From: Rhodococcus koreensis
GTDB lineage: Bacteria > Actinomycetota > Actinomycetes > Mycobacteriales > Mycobacteriaceae
NCBI RefSeq assembly: GCF_900105905.1
Contig: NZ_FNSV01000005.1
Coordinates: 6,200,001 to 6,264,000, forward strand
Direction of reading: 5' to 3'
DNA: 64,000 nucleotides
A model generated the notes under the pieces. It was not told the DNA's origin. It saw only the letters and a list, made by a program, of their open reading frames with translations, and did no database searches. Position 1 is the first letter of the stretch. Each line of letters begins with the position of its first letter. Of this stretch, positions 1 to 8,659 are shown one piece after another. The translations under genes and the position numbers were made by a program.

Positions 1-904
1 CGAGGAGCTCCGGGTTGCGGCCGAGTTCGAGCATGCCGCCGGCGAGGGTGCTCGAGGTGGTGTCGTGACCCGCGGTGGCGATGGCGATGAAATAGCCGTA
101 GGCCACCTCGTTCGGGTAGTACTCGCCACTCTCGTTGCGTGCCACCGAGATGATGGTCGCGAGATCGTCGCGGGGGTTGGCCCGCCGGTCCTGCAGCAGC
201 CTTTCGAAGTAGGCGTAGAAGTCCTGAATCGTGGCCACCCACTGCTTCGCGGCGGCGTCCGGGGTGAGCGGTTCGACGTCCTCCCGCGCGGCATCGGGAT
301 CGGCCGTGCCGAAGAACTCCTGCGTGAGGGCCATCATGCGGGGCTCGTCCGATTCCGGCACCCCGAACAGGCTCATGATGACGTGCAGGGGGTAGTGGAG
401 GGCGAAGTCCTTGACGAAGTCGATCCGGCCGTCCGTCTTCAGAAGCCGGGCGACGGCAGCCTTCGCGAGGTCGCGGATGGTCGCTTCCCACTGGGCGAGG
501 TTGGTGGGCCGGAACCAGTCCAGCGCGATGTCCTTGATCGCGGTGTGCTCCGGCGGGTCGAGGTAGGTGAGAGTCTCGAGGATGCGGAGGCTGCCGTTGT
601 TGATGCTCTTGGTGAACTGATCGCCGGCCTGGTTCGCCAGGATCGGGTTGACGGAGCCCTTGTCCTCGGCGCCCGCACTGGTGAAGATGTCGGGCTGACG
701 CTCGATCTCCATGATGTCGGCGTGCTTGCTCACCAGCCAGATGGGGTCGTACCCCTCCACCATGGCACGGCCGAGGGGATTGTTCTCGCGCAGCCAGCGG
801 TAGGCCTCGAACAGTGCGTCGTTGTCCCGGTGTCCTTCGGGTAGAACGATCTGACGGGCGACGGTGTCCGGAATAAGTTCCGTGACCTGCTCTGTAGTGC
901 TCAT
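1..904 (-). CDS. Cytochrome P450, N-terminal 301 residues (cut by window edge)
   Basis: Heme-thiolate monooxygenase that would hydroxylate a hydrophobic substrate using electrons from a ferredoxin. The visible part runs from an ATG at 904, preceded by GAAGGGGAA, to the window edge. It includes the ExxR-side N-terminal fold and the I-helix oxygen-activation motif AGHDTT at residues 278-283. The ExxR and heme-cysteine motifs lie beyond the edge. The 2Fe-2S ferredoxin gene starts divergently 335 bp away and is the likely redox partner. Substrate is unknown; a role in the first oxidation of an alicyclic or terpenoid compound is inferred from the neighbouring CoA-pathway genes. Confidence 0.93.
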   Translation of the reverse strand, partial: MSTTEQVTELIPDTVARQIVLPEGHRDNDALFEAYRWLRENNPLGRAMVEGYDPIWLVSKHADIMEIERQPDIFTSAGAEDKGSVNPILANQAGDQFTKSINNGSLRILETLTYLDPPEHTAIKDIALDWFRPTNLAQWEATIRDLAKAAVARLLKTDGRIDFVKDFALHYPLHVIMSLFGVPESDEPRMMALTQEFFGTADPDAAREDVEPLTPDAAAKQWVATIQDFYAYFERLLQDRRANPRDDLATIISVARNESGEYYPNEVAYGYFIAIATAGHDTTSSTLAGGMLELGRNPELL

Positions 905-1239
905 CGATTCCCCTTCGTGGTGCAGTGTGGTGCGGCGCCGAACGTCGCGGCGCCCTCGCCGACTGGAGTGACTTCAGCCTGTCAGCCACAGGAGTGAGGG
1001 GCATCACACCATCGATCGAAAGTTGTCCACCTAACGGGGGATGTGTGCCCGGTCACCCCAGCGCACATCGGGGTCGCCGGGGCAAGGATCACCCCACGGG
1101 AGGGGGGTAATCAGTCGAAGTGGTGATGTGCCCGGCCAGTGACCGGCGACACAATTTTCGGTACCGAGAACGCGGCCGGACCTTCGCTACGGCATGACGG
1201 CCGCGCAGAAGTTCACCGGTCAACCTGAAGGAGATCACC
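905..1239. promoter_or_regulatory. Divergent P450/ferredoxin promoter region with CRP-like site
   Basis: 335 bp without a gene between the divergent P450 and ferredoxin genes. Positions 1042-1057 read TGTGTGCCCGGTCACC, close to the CRP/GlxR pattern TGTGA-N6-TCACA. The first 15 bases recur exactly at 31343-31357, also intergenic. An imperfect inverted repeat, ATGTGTGC (1041-1048) and GCGCACAT (1061-1068), surrounds this. No clear -10/-35 pair was assigned. Confidence 0.4.
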
Positions 1240-1560
1240 ATGCCCACCGTCGTGTACCAGCTTCCGGACGGCTCGACGTCGTCCGTCGACGTTCCCGCCG
1301 GCCAGAGCGTGATGGACGGGTCGGTCCGCAACAACCTTCCCGGCATCGTCGCCGAATGCGGCGGTAGCTGCTCGTGCGCCACGTGCCACGTGTACCTGGA
1401 CGACGATTCCAGTGCGGCATTCGGCGAACCGACGTTGGAGGAACAGGACCTCCTCGAATTCCTCGACGGAGTCCAGCCGTGCTCGCGTCTCGCCTGCCAG
1501 CTCGTGCTCACGCCGGACGTGGACACCGTCACCGTGACCGTGCCGTCCTCGGACGCCTGA
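1240..1560 (+). CDS. 2Fe-2S ferredoxin, adrenodoxin/putidaredoxin type
   Basis: Small 106-residue electron carrier. The four cluster ligands fit the vertebrate/bacterial P450-ferredoxin spacing: Cys40-x5-Cys46-x2-Cys49-x36-Cys86, with the local motif CGGSCSCATC. An additional Cys44 and Cys81 are not expected ligands. The start at 1240 is fixed by GAAGGAGATCACC just upstream. It is divergent from the P450 at 904 and convergent with the LuxR gene ending at 1581. It probably passes electrons from a ferredoxin reductase, not seen in the window, to the adjacent P450. Confidence 0.95.
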   Translation: MPTVVYQLPDGSTSSVDVPAGQSVMDGSVRNNLPGIVAECGGSCSCATCHVYLDDDSSAAFGEPTLEEQDLLEFLDGVQPCSRLACQLVLTPDVDTVTVTVPSSDA

Positions 1561-1580
1561 GGGGCCTTCCACCGGCCGCG

Positions 1581-2552
1581 TTACCGGGTGCCGGCCTGAT
1601 ACTTCGCGATCAGTTCGGCACGGTTGGTGGCACCGAGTTTCCGGAGGATGCGTTTCACGTGGGACTTGACCGTGTCGATGGTGATGACCAGTTCCTCGGC
1701 GATCGCCGAGTTCGACGCCCCGGTGAGAATCAATCGGACGACGTCGGATTCGCGGTCGGTCAGGGGGTCGAGCAGGCGCTGCTCGGCGGCGTCGCGGTCG
1801 GCCTGCGCCGGGGCGAGTTGGGATGCGCCGCGGGGAGGCGCCGTGTCGACGTCGGTGTCGCCGGCCCATCGCCTGGCACTGTCGTGCAGGAGCGCGCTCT
1901 GGCGCTCACGGCGCGATTCCAGGCCGACTCGCTCGAAGCACCCGCCGAGCACTTCGGCGAACACCCCCAGTGCGCGGCGGCGGATGTCATCCACAGGTGT
2001 GTCGATGTGCACGAGCGCGGCGGCGCCGCCACCGACCAAAACCGGAACGGTCGTGAAACCGTTGGTGCCCAGCAGTTCTTGCAGTGCGGCGGGTACGTCG
2101 GTGCCGACTCTGACCGTGTTCGTCGCGAGCGCCTGTTCCTCCGGCGAACCGTCCACGACGTCGAATTCGGCCGGTGGTGACGGCATCATGCCGGGGTCTG
2201 CGCTGAACCAGGTCACGGGAACGATCCGGTCCCCGTCGAGGCGGGACAGGACAACCCTTTTCGCAGAGCACAATTCCGCGACCTGTTCGCACGCGCGCCG
2301 CATCAGTTCCGGGCTCGAGGCGGCGTCGTCGAGTGCTCGGACGGCGCGATCGATGCCCGTCGCGATCGCACCGATCTCGGCGGTCCGGTTCGCGTCGGCG
2401 GCGTTTCTGCGGTCGAGGAGGTCGACGAGGCGTCTCCCGAGTTCGGTCGATTGTGCCGGGCCGGCCACCCGCATCTCGGTCAGGACGTCCGCGATGGCGC
2501 GATCGAGTTCGGTGTCCGTGGTGTTCTCGTCGGTGTGGGGCGCGTCAGCCAC
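1581..2552 (-). CDS. LuxR-family transcriptional regulator (second of pair)
   Basis: DNA-binding regulator of 323 residues with a C-terminal LuxR/GerE helix-turn-helix (about residues 258-318, core LTDRESDVVRLILTGASNS and VKSHVKRILRKLG). The N-terminal part looks GAF-like. The chosen start is the GTG at 2552, which overlaps the TGA of the upstream LuxR gene (GTGGCTGA), implying translational coupling. An in-frame ATG at 2687 is rejected because the extra residues are antisense-frame-like to the upstream HTH. No receiver domain is visible, so the signal is probably a small molecule bound by the GAF-like region. Confidence 0.88.
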   Translation of the reverse strand: MADAPHTDENTTDTELDRAIADVLTEMRVAGPAQSTELGRRLVDLLDRRNAADANRTAEIGAIATGIDRAVRALDDAASSPELMRRACEQVAELCSAKRVVLSRLDGDRIVPVTWFSADPGMMPSPPAEFDVVDGSPEEQALATNTVRVGTDVPAALQELLGTNGFTTVPVLVGGGAAALVHIDTPVDDIRRRALGVFAEVLGGCFERVGLESRRERQSALLHDSARRWAGDTDVDTAPPRGASQLAPAQADRDAAEQRLLDPLTDRESDVVRLILTGASNSAIAEELVITIDTVKSHVKRILRKLGATNRAELIAKYQAGTR

Positions 2553-3669
2553 CGGACACCGTCTTGGCGTTGGCGCACAGCGCCGCCACCTCGGCCCGCG
2601 TCGAGACGCCGAGTTTCTTGAAGATCCGCTGGACATGGGATTTGACGGTGCCGTCGGAAATGCACAGGCGACGGGAGATGGCCGCATTGGTCGCTCCCGT
2701 CGCCATCAGGGTGAGCACCTCGCGCTCGCGAGCGGTCAAGGTGTGCGCGCGGGGCACGACCGGCGCCTGCGACGTGTCTTCCCCGCTGTTCGCGCCGGAG
2801 CGGGGGAGGTCGCACGTGGCGAGTTCGGGCATCGTCAGCGGCTGCTCGAGGTGTCGCAGTGCCTGCGTGAGCCGCTGGATCTCGGCGTCGACGTGCTCGT
2901 TGCGGGTATGGATCTGCCGACGCAGATCGGCGCGTTCCTTCGACGAGGCGCAGGCGCCCGCCAGTACTCCGACGATGTGGACGTCGGTGTCGGACAGGCT
3001 GTCGCTCTGGCGGTCGACGTGGATCATCGCCACCGCGCGGGCGTCGACGACGATGGGAACCGCGAGGTATCCGGCGGGCCGCGACAGGTCGATGAGGGGT
3101 CGGTACGTATGCCGGTAGGTGTCGACGCCGTCCACCGCGTAGGGCCGGCGGCGCCGGACGAGTTCGGCCTCGCGGGGGGCCTCGCGCAGCGAGATCTCGC
3201 GTCCGTCAATGGCCGTGATGAGTTCGTGGAAGTCCCCTGTCAGTTCGGGGTTGACGGCTAGCGCGACGGGAGACCAGGTGGAACCGCGGACCACGGAGAA
3301 CATCGCCTTGCCGTATCCCAGGCTCGTGCACAGTTCCTGTGTGACGACTTCGGCGATGCGGTCCGAGCCGGTGTCGAGCGCACGCACGACCCGCTGTAAC
3401 GCCTCGAACTGGGCAGTGTGCACGCGCAGTCGGCGCGCGATGTCGTCGCGGCTCGCGGCGTCGAGTCGCGTCACGAGTTCCGCGAGGCGCAGGGTGTGCT
3501 CGGGGGAGGAGACACCTTCACGCAGCTTCCGGGCCGCGAACGCACGGATCACCGTGAGGTCGGGCTCGCCGTCCGCCAGCTGGATCAGGTTCGGCTCGCT
3601 CCCGAGAAGCTCCTGCAACTCTGCGACTGCCTGCTCGGCAAGCTCGAACGAACTCGTCGAAATGACCAC
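2545..3669 (-). CDS. LuxR-family transcriptional regulator with GAF-like domain
   Basis: 374 residues. The C-terminal LuxR HTH (about residues 305-365) contains LTAREREVLTLMATGATNA and GTVKSHVQRIFKKLGV. The central 90-240 stretch resembles a GAF sensor. It is paralogous to the following gene, with the same overall layout and a near-identical HTH grammar, so the pair probably arose by duplication. It is first in a two-gene minus-strand operon and divergent from the crotonase at 3919, so it is a candidate local activator of the P450/ferredoxin or ligand-CoA genes. Confidence 0.9.
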   Translation of the reverse strand: MVISTSSFELAEQAVAELQELLGSEPNLIQLADGEPDLTVIRAFAARKLREGVSSPEHTLRLAELVTRLDAASRDDIARRLRVHTAQFEALQRVVRALDTGSDRIAEVVTQELCTSLGYGKAMFSVVRGSTWSPVALAVNPELTGDFHELITAIDGREISLREAPREAELVRRRRPYAVDGVDTYRHTYRPLIDLSRPAGYLAVPIVVDARAVAMIHVDRQSDSLSDTDVHIVGVLAGACASSKERADLRRQIHTRNEHVDAEIQRLTQALRHLEQPLTMPELATCDLPRSGANSGEDTSQAPVVPRAHTLTAREREVLTLMATGATNAAISRRLCISDGTVKSHVQRIFKKLGVSTRAEVAALCANAKTVSGG

Positions 3670-3802
3670 TCACCACTCCTTGCGCCGCGGCCGCCGCACG
3701 GATGACGACGACACCGTCGCCCATTCCTGTGACGTAACGCACAGTATAGGAGGTGCCACCTGGGACGTTTCCGCGCCGTCAGCGACCTCACTCCAATGTA
3801 TA

Positions 3803-3813
3803 TGGTCAGTCCA
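3803..3813. promoter_or_regulatory. Predicted FadR/GntR-type operator
   Basis: TGGTCAGTCCA directly follows a TATATG -10-like hexamer (3799-3804) between the divergent luxR and crotonase genes. The same 11-mer occurs in reverse complement at 47969-47979. It matches the GT-NNN-AC core expected for FadR-subfamily GntR repressors. Confidence 0.55.
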
Positions 3814-3887
3814 AATACGTCACGCGTTCCGCGAAAGTGATGCGGACAGGTTCTTGTCGCGGATACCGTCGTCGTACTAGGGTCGAA

Positions 3888-3898
3888 TGGTAAGACCA
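3888..3898. promoter_or_regulatory. Predicted FadR/GntR-type operator
   Basis: TGGTAAGACCA lies 20 bp before the ATG of the crotonase at 3919. It is almost a perfect palindrome. With the site at 3803 it gives this promoter two operator copies about 85 bp apart. Confidence 0.6.
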
Positions 3899-3918
3899 AA
3901 ATCGAAAGGATCGGCCCT

Positions 3919-4698
3919 ATGGCGCACCCCGTGCGATACGACGTCGACGAGCACATCGCCGTCCTCACTCTCGATCGCCCCGAAACCCGCAACGCGCTGT
4001 CCGACGACGTGCTCGACGAGCTGCTCGCCGCACTCGAACGTGCGCGCGGGGACGACGACGTGCGGGTTGTCGTGCTCGCGTCCTCGCACGAGAAGATCTT
4101 CTCGGCGGGCGGCGACCTCAAGGCGTTCGCGAGCGAGACGCCCACGATCGTCAAATACGCCGGGCTGGATCGCTTCCCGCGGCTGTATCAGCTCATCGGC
4201 GGTCTCGGGAAGCCGGTGATCTGCGCGGCGGGCGGCGACGTGCTGGCCGGTGCGTTCGGTCTCGCGCTGGCGTGCGATTTCGTGCTCGCCAAGGAGTCGG
4301 TCCGGTTCGGGTGCCCGGAGATCAACGTCGGTGTCTTCCCGTTCATGATTTCCGCCCTCATCTACCGGAACGTCGGGCGACTCAAGGCGAACGAGCTGAT
4401 GATGTACGGCGAGCTCATCACGGCCACGGACGCACTCGAACTAGGGCTGGTGAACCGCGTGATCCCGGACGACGACTTCGAGACGGAGGTCCGCGCGTGG
4501 GCGCGGCGGCTCGCGGGCAAATCGCCGCTGCTCATGCGTCTGGGCAAGGAGGCGATCAACAACACCCGGGACATGTCGCTGCCGGATGCACTCACGGCGC
4601 TGCAGTCTCAGCTCGCTCTCGCGTTCACGACCGAGGACATCGTCGAGGGCGTCACCGCGTTTCGCGAAAAGCGTTCTCCCGTATGGAGCATGCGGTGA
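3919..4698 (+). CDS. Enoyl-CoA hydratase/isomerase (crotonase) family protein
   Basis: 259-residue crotonase. The oxyanion-hole segment FSAGGDL (about residues 63-69) is clear. Of the two glutamates of classical enoyl-CoA hydratase, the first position reads AGAFGLALA with no Glu, while the second region keeps Glu in CPEINVG. It may therefore be an isomerase or another crotonase-type enzyme rather than a standard hydratase. RBS AAAGGA lies 10 bp before the ATG. It stands first in a plus-strand series, 108 bp before the ligase gene, which has its own operator. Confidence 0.85.
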   Translation: MAHPVRYDVDEHIAVLTLDRPETRNALSDDVLDELLAALERARGDDDVRVVVLASSHEKIFSAGGDLKAFASETPTIVKYAGLDRFPRLYQLIGGLGKPVICAAGGDVLAGAFGLALACDFVLAKESVRFGCPEINVGVFPFMISALIYRNVGRLKANELMMYGELITATDALELGLVNRVIPDDDFETEVRAWARRLAGKSPLLMRLGKEAINNTRDMSLPDALTALQSQLALAFTTEDIVEGVTAFREKRSPVWSMR

Positions 4699-4726
4699 TC
4701 GCCGGCCCGGGAGCTCGTTGCGGTTT

Positions 4727-4744
4727 CGGTCTAACCATTATATT
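4727..4744. promoter_or_regulatory. Predicted GntR-type operator abutting a -10 box
   Basis: CGGTCTAACCA (4727-4737) is followed immediately by TATATT (4739-4744), 62 bp ahead of the ligase start. The operator lies where a repressor would block RNA polymerase. The ligase therefore probably has its own promoter in addition to any readthrough from the crotonase gene. Confidence 0.55.
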
Positions 4745-4806
4745 GTGAGGGCCAACACAGAGTGTTCTATTCCCTCTTCACATCTGCGCACAGAGGAAGG
4801 CTTCCC

Positions 4807-6489
4807 ATGGCGTTCGCATCGGTCACCGATCGCTATTCGGACGAACAGATCCGAGAGTTCTATGCCACCGGGCAGTGGCACCGCGACACCTTCTTCGACA
4901 TGCTCGAGGCTCAGGTCGCCGAGCGGGGCGACCGTGTCTTCCTGACCGACGACACCAGCGGCGGCATCACCTTCCGGGAGTTGCGCGACAAGGCGCTGAG
5001 TCTTGCGGTGGGCCTTCGGCGCCACGGCATCGCCGCCGGCGACCGCGTGTCCGTGCAGGTTCCGAACTGGATCGAATTCGCGATCATCGCCGTCGCGCTG
5101 TCGCGACTGGGCGCCGTCCTGGTGCCGATCATGCCGATCTACCGCCGCGACGACGTCGAGTACATCCTCGGTAACGCCGGTGTGCGGCTGGCGATTACGC
5201 CGCAGAGTTTCAAGAAGTTCGACTACGCCGGCATGTACACCGACATCCTGGGTGCCGTCGAGTCGCTCGAGGATGTCGTCGTCGTCCGCGGGAGCGGCGA
5301 ACTCCCGCATCGTGCGGTGTCGTTCGAGTCGCTGTTCGCGGACATCGGCCCCGACGAGGCGATCGACGAACTCGGGCCCGGTGTCGGTCCGGACGAGCCG
5401 TTCGTCATCGTCTACAGCAGCGGCACCACGTCCCGTCCCAAGGGCTGCATCCACACGTTCAACACGTTCGCCTGCGGATCCCGTCTGCTGGCCAAGGGGT
5501 TCGCGTACACGCCCGACGACGTGCAGTTCGGCCCCTCCCCGATCACCCACACCACCGGCCTGGTCACCAGCATCGTCCTCCCGCTCATGCACGGGGCGGC
5601 GTCGCACCTCATCGAGGTGTGGGAGCCGGTCCGGGGCATGGAACAGATCAAGGAACGCGGCTGCACGGTCGCGGTGAGTGCCACGACGTTCCTGCAGATG
5701 GTCATGGACGTCTACGACCCCGCCGTGCATGACATCGGCACCATGCGGTTGTGGGTGGCGGCCGGCGCCCCGATCCCCGCCAGCTTCGTCACGAAGGCGG
5801 CCGAATTGTTCCCCGGCCTGCAGGTGCTCAGCCTGTACGGCCGTTCCGAGAATGTCACGACCACCATGTGCACGGTTGACGACGAGCCCGAGCGGTCGCT
5901 CACCTCGGACGGTCGTCCGCTGCCGTTGCAATCGGTCAAGATCGTCGACGAACTCGGTAACGAGGTTCCGCGCGGCGAGGAGGGCGACGTCGCCTACAAG
6001 GGCGCCATGCACATGCTCGGGTATCTCCACAATCCCGAGGAGACCGCCAAGCTGTTCACCCCCGACGGCTACTCCCTCTCCGGGGATCTCGGCCGGATGG
6101 ACGAGGACGGCTACGTGCGGGTCACCGGCCGGACCAAGGACATCGTGATCCGCGGCGGCATGAACATCAGTGTGCGTCAGGTCGAGGATCTCCTGGCCGC
6201 TCATCCCGCCGTCCGCGGTGTCGCGGCGGTCGCGATGCCGGACGAGCGCCTCGGGGAGGCGGTGTGCCTCTACCTCGTTGCCGCGCCCGGGTACGGCGAC
6301 GTCACGCTCGAGAAGATCAAGGCCTACCTGCTCGAGCAGGGGGTGGCGATCCAGAAGGTTCCGGAGCGGCTGGAGATCGTCGAGGCGCTGCCGACGACGG
6401 CCACGGGCAAGATCCAGAAGAACGTGTTGCGCGCCCAGATCGCGGCGAAGATCGAGGCCGACCGGGAACGGGCACAGGCCGTCAGCTGA
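4807..6489 (+). CDS. Acyl-CoA ligase, cyclohexanecarboxylate-CoA ligase (AliA)-like
   Basis: ATP/AMP-forming acyl-CoA synthetase of 560 residues that activates a free carboxylic acid. The P-loop-like motif YSSGTTSRPKG lies at about residues 202-212, the hinge GRTKDIVIRGG at 441-451, and the catalytic lysine near 535 in TATGKIQKN. Start is ATG 4807 after AGAGGAAGG; an upstream in-frame ATG at 4762 lacks an RBS. Overall sequence style resembles AliA of Rhodopseudomonas palustris as I recall it. This fits with the BadH-like and BadI-like enzymes elsewhere in the window; the exact acid is inference. Confidence 0.82.
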   Translation: MAFASVTDRYSDEQIREFYATGQWHRDTFFDMLEAQVAERGDRVFLTDDTSGGITFRELRDKALSLAVGLRRHGIAAGDRVSVQVPNWIEFAIIAVALSRLGAVLVPIMPIYRRDDVEYILGNAGVRLAITPQSFKKFDYAGMYTDILGAVESLEDVVVVRGSGELPHRAVSFESLFADIGPDEAIDELGPGVGPDEPFVIVYSSGTTSRPKGCIHTFNTFACGSRLLAKGFAYTPDDVQFGPSPITHTTGLVTSIVLPLMHGAASHLIEVWEPVRGMEQIKERGCTVAVSATTFLQMVMDVYDPAVHDIGTMRLWVAAGAPIPASFVTKAAELFPGLQVLSLYGRSENVTTTMCTVDDEPERSLTSDGRPLPLQSVKIVDELGNEVPRGEEGDVAYKGAMHMLGYLHNPEETAKLFTPDGYSLSGDLGRMDEDGYVRVTGRTKDIVIRGGMNISVRQVEDLLAAHPAVRGVAAVAMPDERLGEAVCLYLVAAPGYGDVTLEKIKAYLLEQGVAIQKVPERLEIVEALPTTATGKIQKNVLRAQIAAKIEADRERAQAVS

Positions 6490-6490
6490 T

Positions 6491-6543
6491 CGAACAAGGA
6501 AGGGGGCGAAGCCGATCGGCTTCGCCCCCTTTCGCATTGTTCG
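6491..6543. terminator. Bidirectional hairpin terminator
   Basis: A perfect 15+15 inverted repeat (6501-6530, arm AGGGGGCGAAGCCGA) is nested inside outer arms CGAACAA/TTGTTCG (6491-6497 and 6537-6543). It lies between the convergent ligase and MaoC genes and can serve both strands. Confidence 0.88.
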
Positions 6544-6553
6544 ACAAGGGTGA

Positions 6554-6970
6554 TCAGGTCGAGGCCACCACGACCGTCGCCGATCCGGTGACCACCGGGC
6601 CCTTGTCTCCGGAGGCGACGAGATCGAGCGTTGCGAGCGACTCGCCCTCGGTCTCGTCGATCGACACCACCGTGCCACCCAGGGTCAGTGTGTCGCCGAG
6701 GAAGACCGGAGCGACGAACCGGACTCCGAAGGAGCGCACATGCTCGACACCGAACGTGTCGGACAGCCATCCGGCCAGGATCCCGGCCTGCATCTGACCC
6801 ATCGCGATGACGCCCGGAAAGCCCGACGTGGCCACGAAGCCGGGATCGTGGTGCAAGGGGTTGAAATCGCCTCCCGCCCCGGCGAACCGGACGATGTCGG
6901 TCTGGGTCACCGGACCGACCACCCGGACGTCCGGAGTGTCGCCGACGCGTACCTTGGCCGGTGTTCTCAT
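6554..6970 (-). CDS. MaoC-like (R)-hydratase subunit
   Basis: 138-residue hotdog-fold protein of the MaoC/R-specific enoyl-CoA hydratase family. The catalytic region AGGDFNPLHHDPGFV (hydratase Asp and His) is at about residues 31-45 and is followed by GVIAMGQMQAG. The ATG at 6970 overlaps the stop of the preceding hotdog gene (ATGA). A short MaoC chain coupled to a second short hotdog chain resembles heteromeric hydratases such as ChsH1-ChsH2 or HadAB. It is therefore likely the catalytic partner hydrating a bulky enoyl-CoA. Confidence 0.85.
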   Translation of the reverse strand: MRTPAKVRVGDTPDVRVVGPVTQTDIVRFAGAGGDFNPLHHDPGFVATSGFPGVIAMGQMQAGILAGWLSDTFGVEHVRSFGVRFVAPVFLGDTLTLGGTVVSIDETEGESLATLDLVASGDKGPVVTGSATVVVAST

Positions 6971-7419
6971 CGCTGCTCTCCTCGTTCGATCAGGACTTCC
7001 TCGAGCCGGACCACGGGCTCGCCGTCGGTGTCGACGTACTCGGTCTCGAGGGTCACGACGCGCATCGTCCCGCCGCGCTTGCCTTCTCGCTGCTCGTCGG
7101 CCACGACGCGGCGGGTGCCGACCACGTGGTCGCCGGCGGTGAGCGGTCGCAGGTACGTCCACGTGACCGAACCGACCACCACCCGGGCGAGGGCCAGGCC
7201 CAGCGAGTCGACGAACGCGCGCTGGTCGCGCTGGTGTCCGGCGACGACCGTGTGCGTGAGAGTGGCCGGCACGTCGCCGAATCCGGCGTCGCGCGCGACG
7301 GCCGGATCCGTGTGGACGGGATCGGTGGTGAACGTGGCGCGCGTGAATTCGCGGATCTTGCCGCGTTCGACGTCGTATTCGACGCGGTCGACGACGCCGG
7401 CGGGGAGTGGGTCGGACAT
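6967..7419 (-). CDS. FAS1-type dehydratase/MaoC N-terminal-like hotdog protein
   Basis: 150-residue hotdog protein without an obvious complete D-x4-H catalytic motif, starting at ATG 7419 behind a strong AGGAGG. It is coupled by a 4-bp overlap to the MaoC subunit downstream, so the two probably form one heterodimeric hydratase. It is divergent from the acyl-CoA dehydrogenase at 7482. The shared 62-bp intergenic region carries a GntR-type operator, so hydratase and dehydrogenase are probably co-regulated. Confidence 0.8.
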   Translation of the reverse strand: MSDPLPAGVVDRVEYDVERGKIREFTRATFTTDPVHTDPAVARDAGFGDVPATLTHTVVAGHQRDQRAFVDSLGLALARVVVGSVTWTYLRPLTAGDHVVGTRRVVADEQREGKRGGTMRVVTLETEYVDTDGEPVVRLEEVLIERGEQR

Positions 7420-7433
7420 CCGGGCCTCCTTTT

Positions 7434-7449
7434 TGGACTGACCTATAGT
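7434..7449. promoter_or_regulatory. Predicted GntR-type operator and -10 in divergent promoter
   Basis: TGGACTGACCT (7434-7444) overlaps TATAGT (7444-7449). It sits in the 62-bp gap between the hydratase operon (minus) and the acyl-CoA dehydrogenase operon (plus). One bound repressor could silence both directions. Confidence 0.5.
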
Positions 7450-7481
7450 ATCATTGAGCCTAAATTCGTGAGGAGGGTGCA

Positions 7482-8657
7482 ATGGAGCTCGCTGATTCCC
7501 CAGACGAGGCCACATTCCGTGCAGAAGTCCGGGAGTGGGCCGAAAAAGCGGTCCCGACGCTGCCGTGGCCGGAACCGGTCGATCTGGTCGACAAGGTGCC
7601 GTTCTGGCAGCAATGGCAGCGGCTGCTCTTCGACGCCGGCTACGGCGGGATGTCGTGGCCGGAGGAGTACGGCGGCCAGGCCGCCGACCCGATCCGCAAG
7701 GCCATCTTCACCGAGGAGATGGACCGGGTGGGCGCACCCGAGCGCCTCAACACCATCGGTGAGGACTTCGCCGGCCCGACCATCATCGACTTCGGGACAC
7801 CCGCACAGAAGGAACGGTTCCTTCGACCGATCCTGGCCGGTGACGAGATCTGGTGCCAGCTGTTCTCGGAGCCGGATGCCGGGTCCGACCTCGCCTCCCT
7901 CCGCACCAAAGCCACCAAGGTGGACGGGGGCTGGAAGGTCAACGGGCAGAAGATCTGGACCAGCCGCGCGCACATCGCCGCCCACGCCATCCTGCTCGCC
8001 CGCACCGGTGGCGGTCCGCGGCACAAGGGCATCACGTACTTCCTCGTCCCGATGGACAGTGAGGGAATCACCGTGCGACCGCTCGCGCACATGCTCGGCG
8101 AGGCGGAGTTCAACGAGGTATTCCTCGACGACGTGTTCATCCCCGACGACCTCGTCGTCGGCGAGGTCGACGGCGGCTGGAAGGTCGCGATGGGCACGCT
8201 CGCCTACGAGCGGGTGGCGATCGCGACGGGCCGCGTCAACACCAAGCGTGCCGTCGACGACATCGTCTCCGACATCGCGGGAATGACCGACGACGCCGGT
8301 CGTCCGCTCGGCGAGGACCCGGTGATCCGGCAGAAGGTCGCCGATCTCTACGGCCGGGCCCTCGTGCACTACCTCATCGGTCAGCGCGTCATCACCCTCG
8401 CGGCCAACGACGGCCCACCGGGGCCGGTCACGTCCATCGGCAAGCTGTTCTTCTGCCCCCTCGTCGAGGAACTCGCCGACTTCCGGCTGTCCCTCGAGCC
8501 GGTGGGCGGGCAATTCGCCCTCGACGACGAGCCGCAGAAGACGGCGCGGTGGCAACGGCTCGCATATCAGGCCCGCGGCACCGCCATCGCCGGCGGTTCC
8601 ACCTTCATCCAGCGCAACATCGTCGCCGAGCGCATGCTCGAAATGCCGAGGAGCTGA
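7482..8657 (+). CDS. Acyl-CoA dehydrogenase (FadE-type)
   Basis: FAD enzyme of 391 residues introducing an alpha,beta double bond in an acyl-CoA. Flavin- and substrate-binding motifs LFSEPDAGSDLASL and WKVNGQKIWTS are present. The medium-chain-type glutamate position near the C-terminus reads AIAGGSTFIQRN and lacks Glu. A Glu in the motif AYERVAIATG, where isovaleryl- and long-chain-type enzymes carry their base, may substitute. It is followed after 2 bp by a ligase gene and is a candidate partner of the non-catalytic-looking dehydrogenase at 11560. Confidence 0.9.
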   Translation: MELADSPDEATFRAEVREWAEKAVPTLPWPEPVDLVDKVPFWQQWQRLLFDAGYGGMSWPEEYGGQAADPIRKAIFTEEMDRVGAPERLNTIGEDFAGPTIIDFGTPAQKERFLRPILAGDEIWCQLFSEPDAGSDLASLRTKATKVDGGWKVNGQKIWTSRAHIAAHAILLARTGGGPRHKGITYFLVPMDSEGITVRPLAHMLGEAEFNEVFLDDVFIPDDLVVGEVDGGWKVAMGTLAYERVAIATGRVNTKRAVDDIVSDIAGMTDDAGRPLGEDPVIRQKVADLYGRALVHYLIGQRVITLAANDGPPGPVTSIGKLFFCPLVEELADFRLSLEPVGGQFALDDEPQKTARWQRLAYQARGTAIAGGSTFIQRNIVAERMLEMPRS

Positions 8658-8659
8658 CC

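Noticed and set aside
2553..2687. Upstream ATG extension of the LuxR gene at 1581
   Set aside because: The added residues overlap the upstream HTH coding sequence in another frame and are low in meaning; the overlapping GTG gives a normal coupled start.
4738..6678. Long open frame antisense to the AliA-like ligase
   Set aside because: It mirrors the codon pattern of the ligase and has no domain or RBS. GC-rich coding DNA commonly leaves such frames open.
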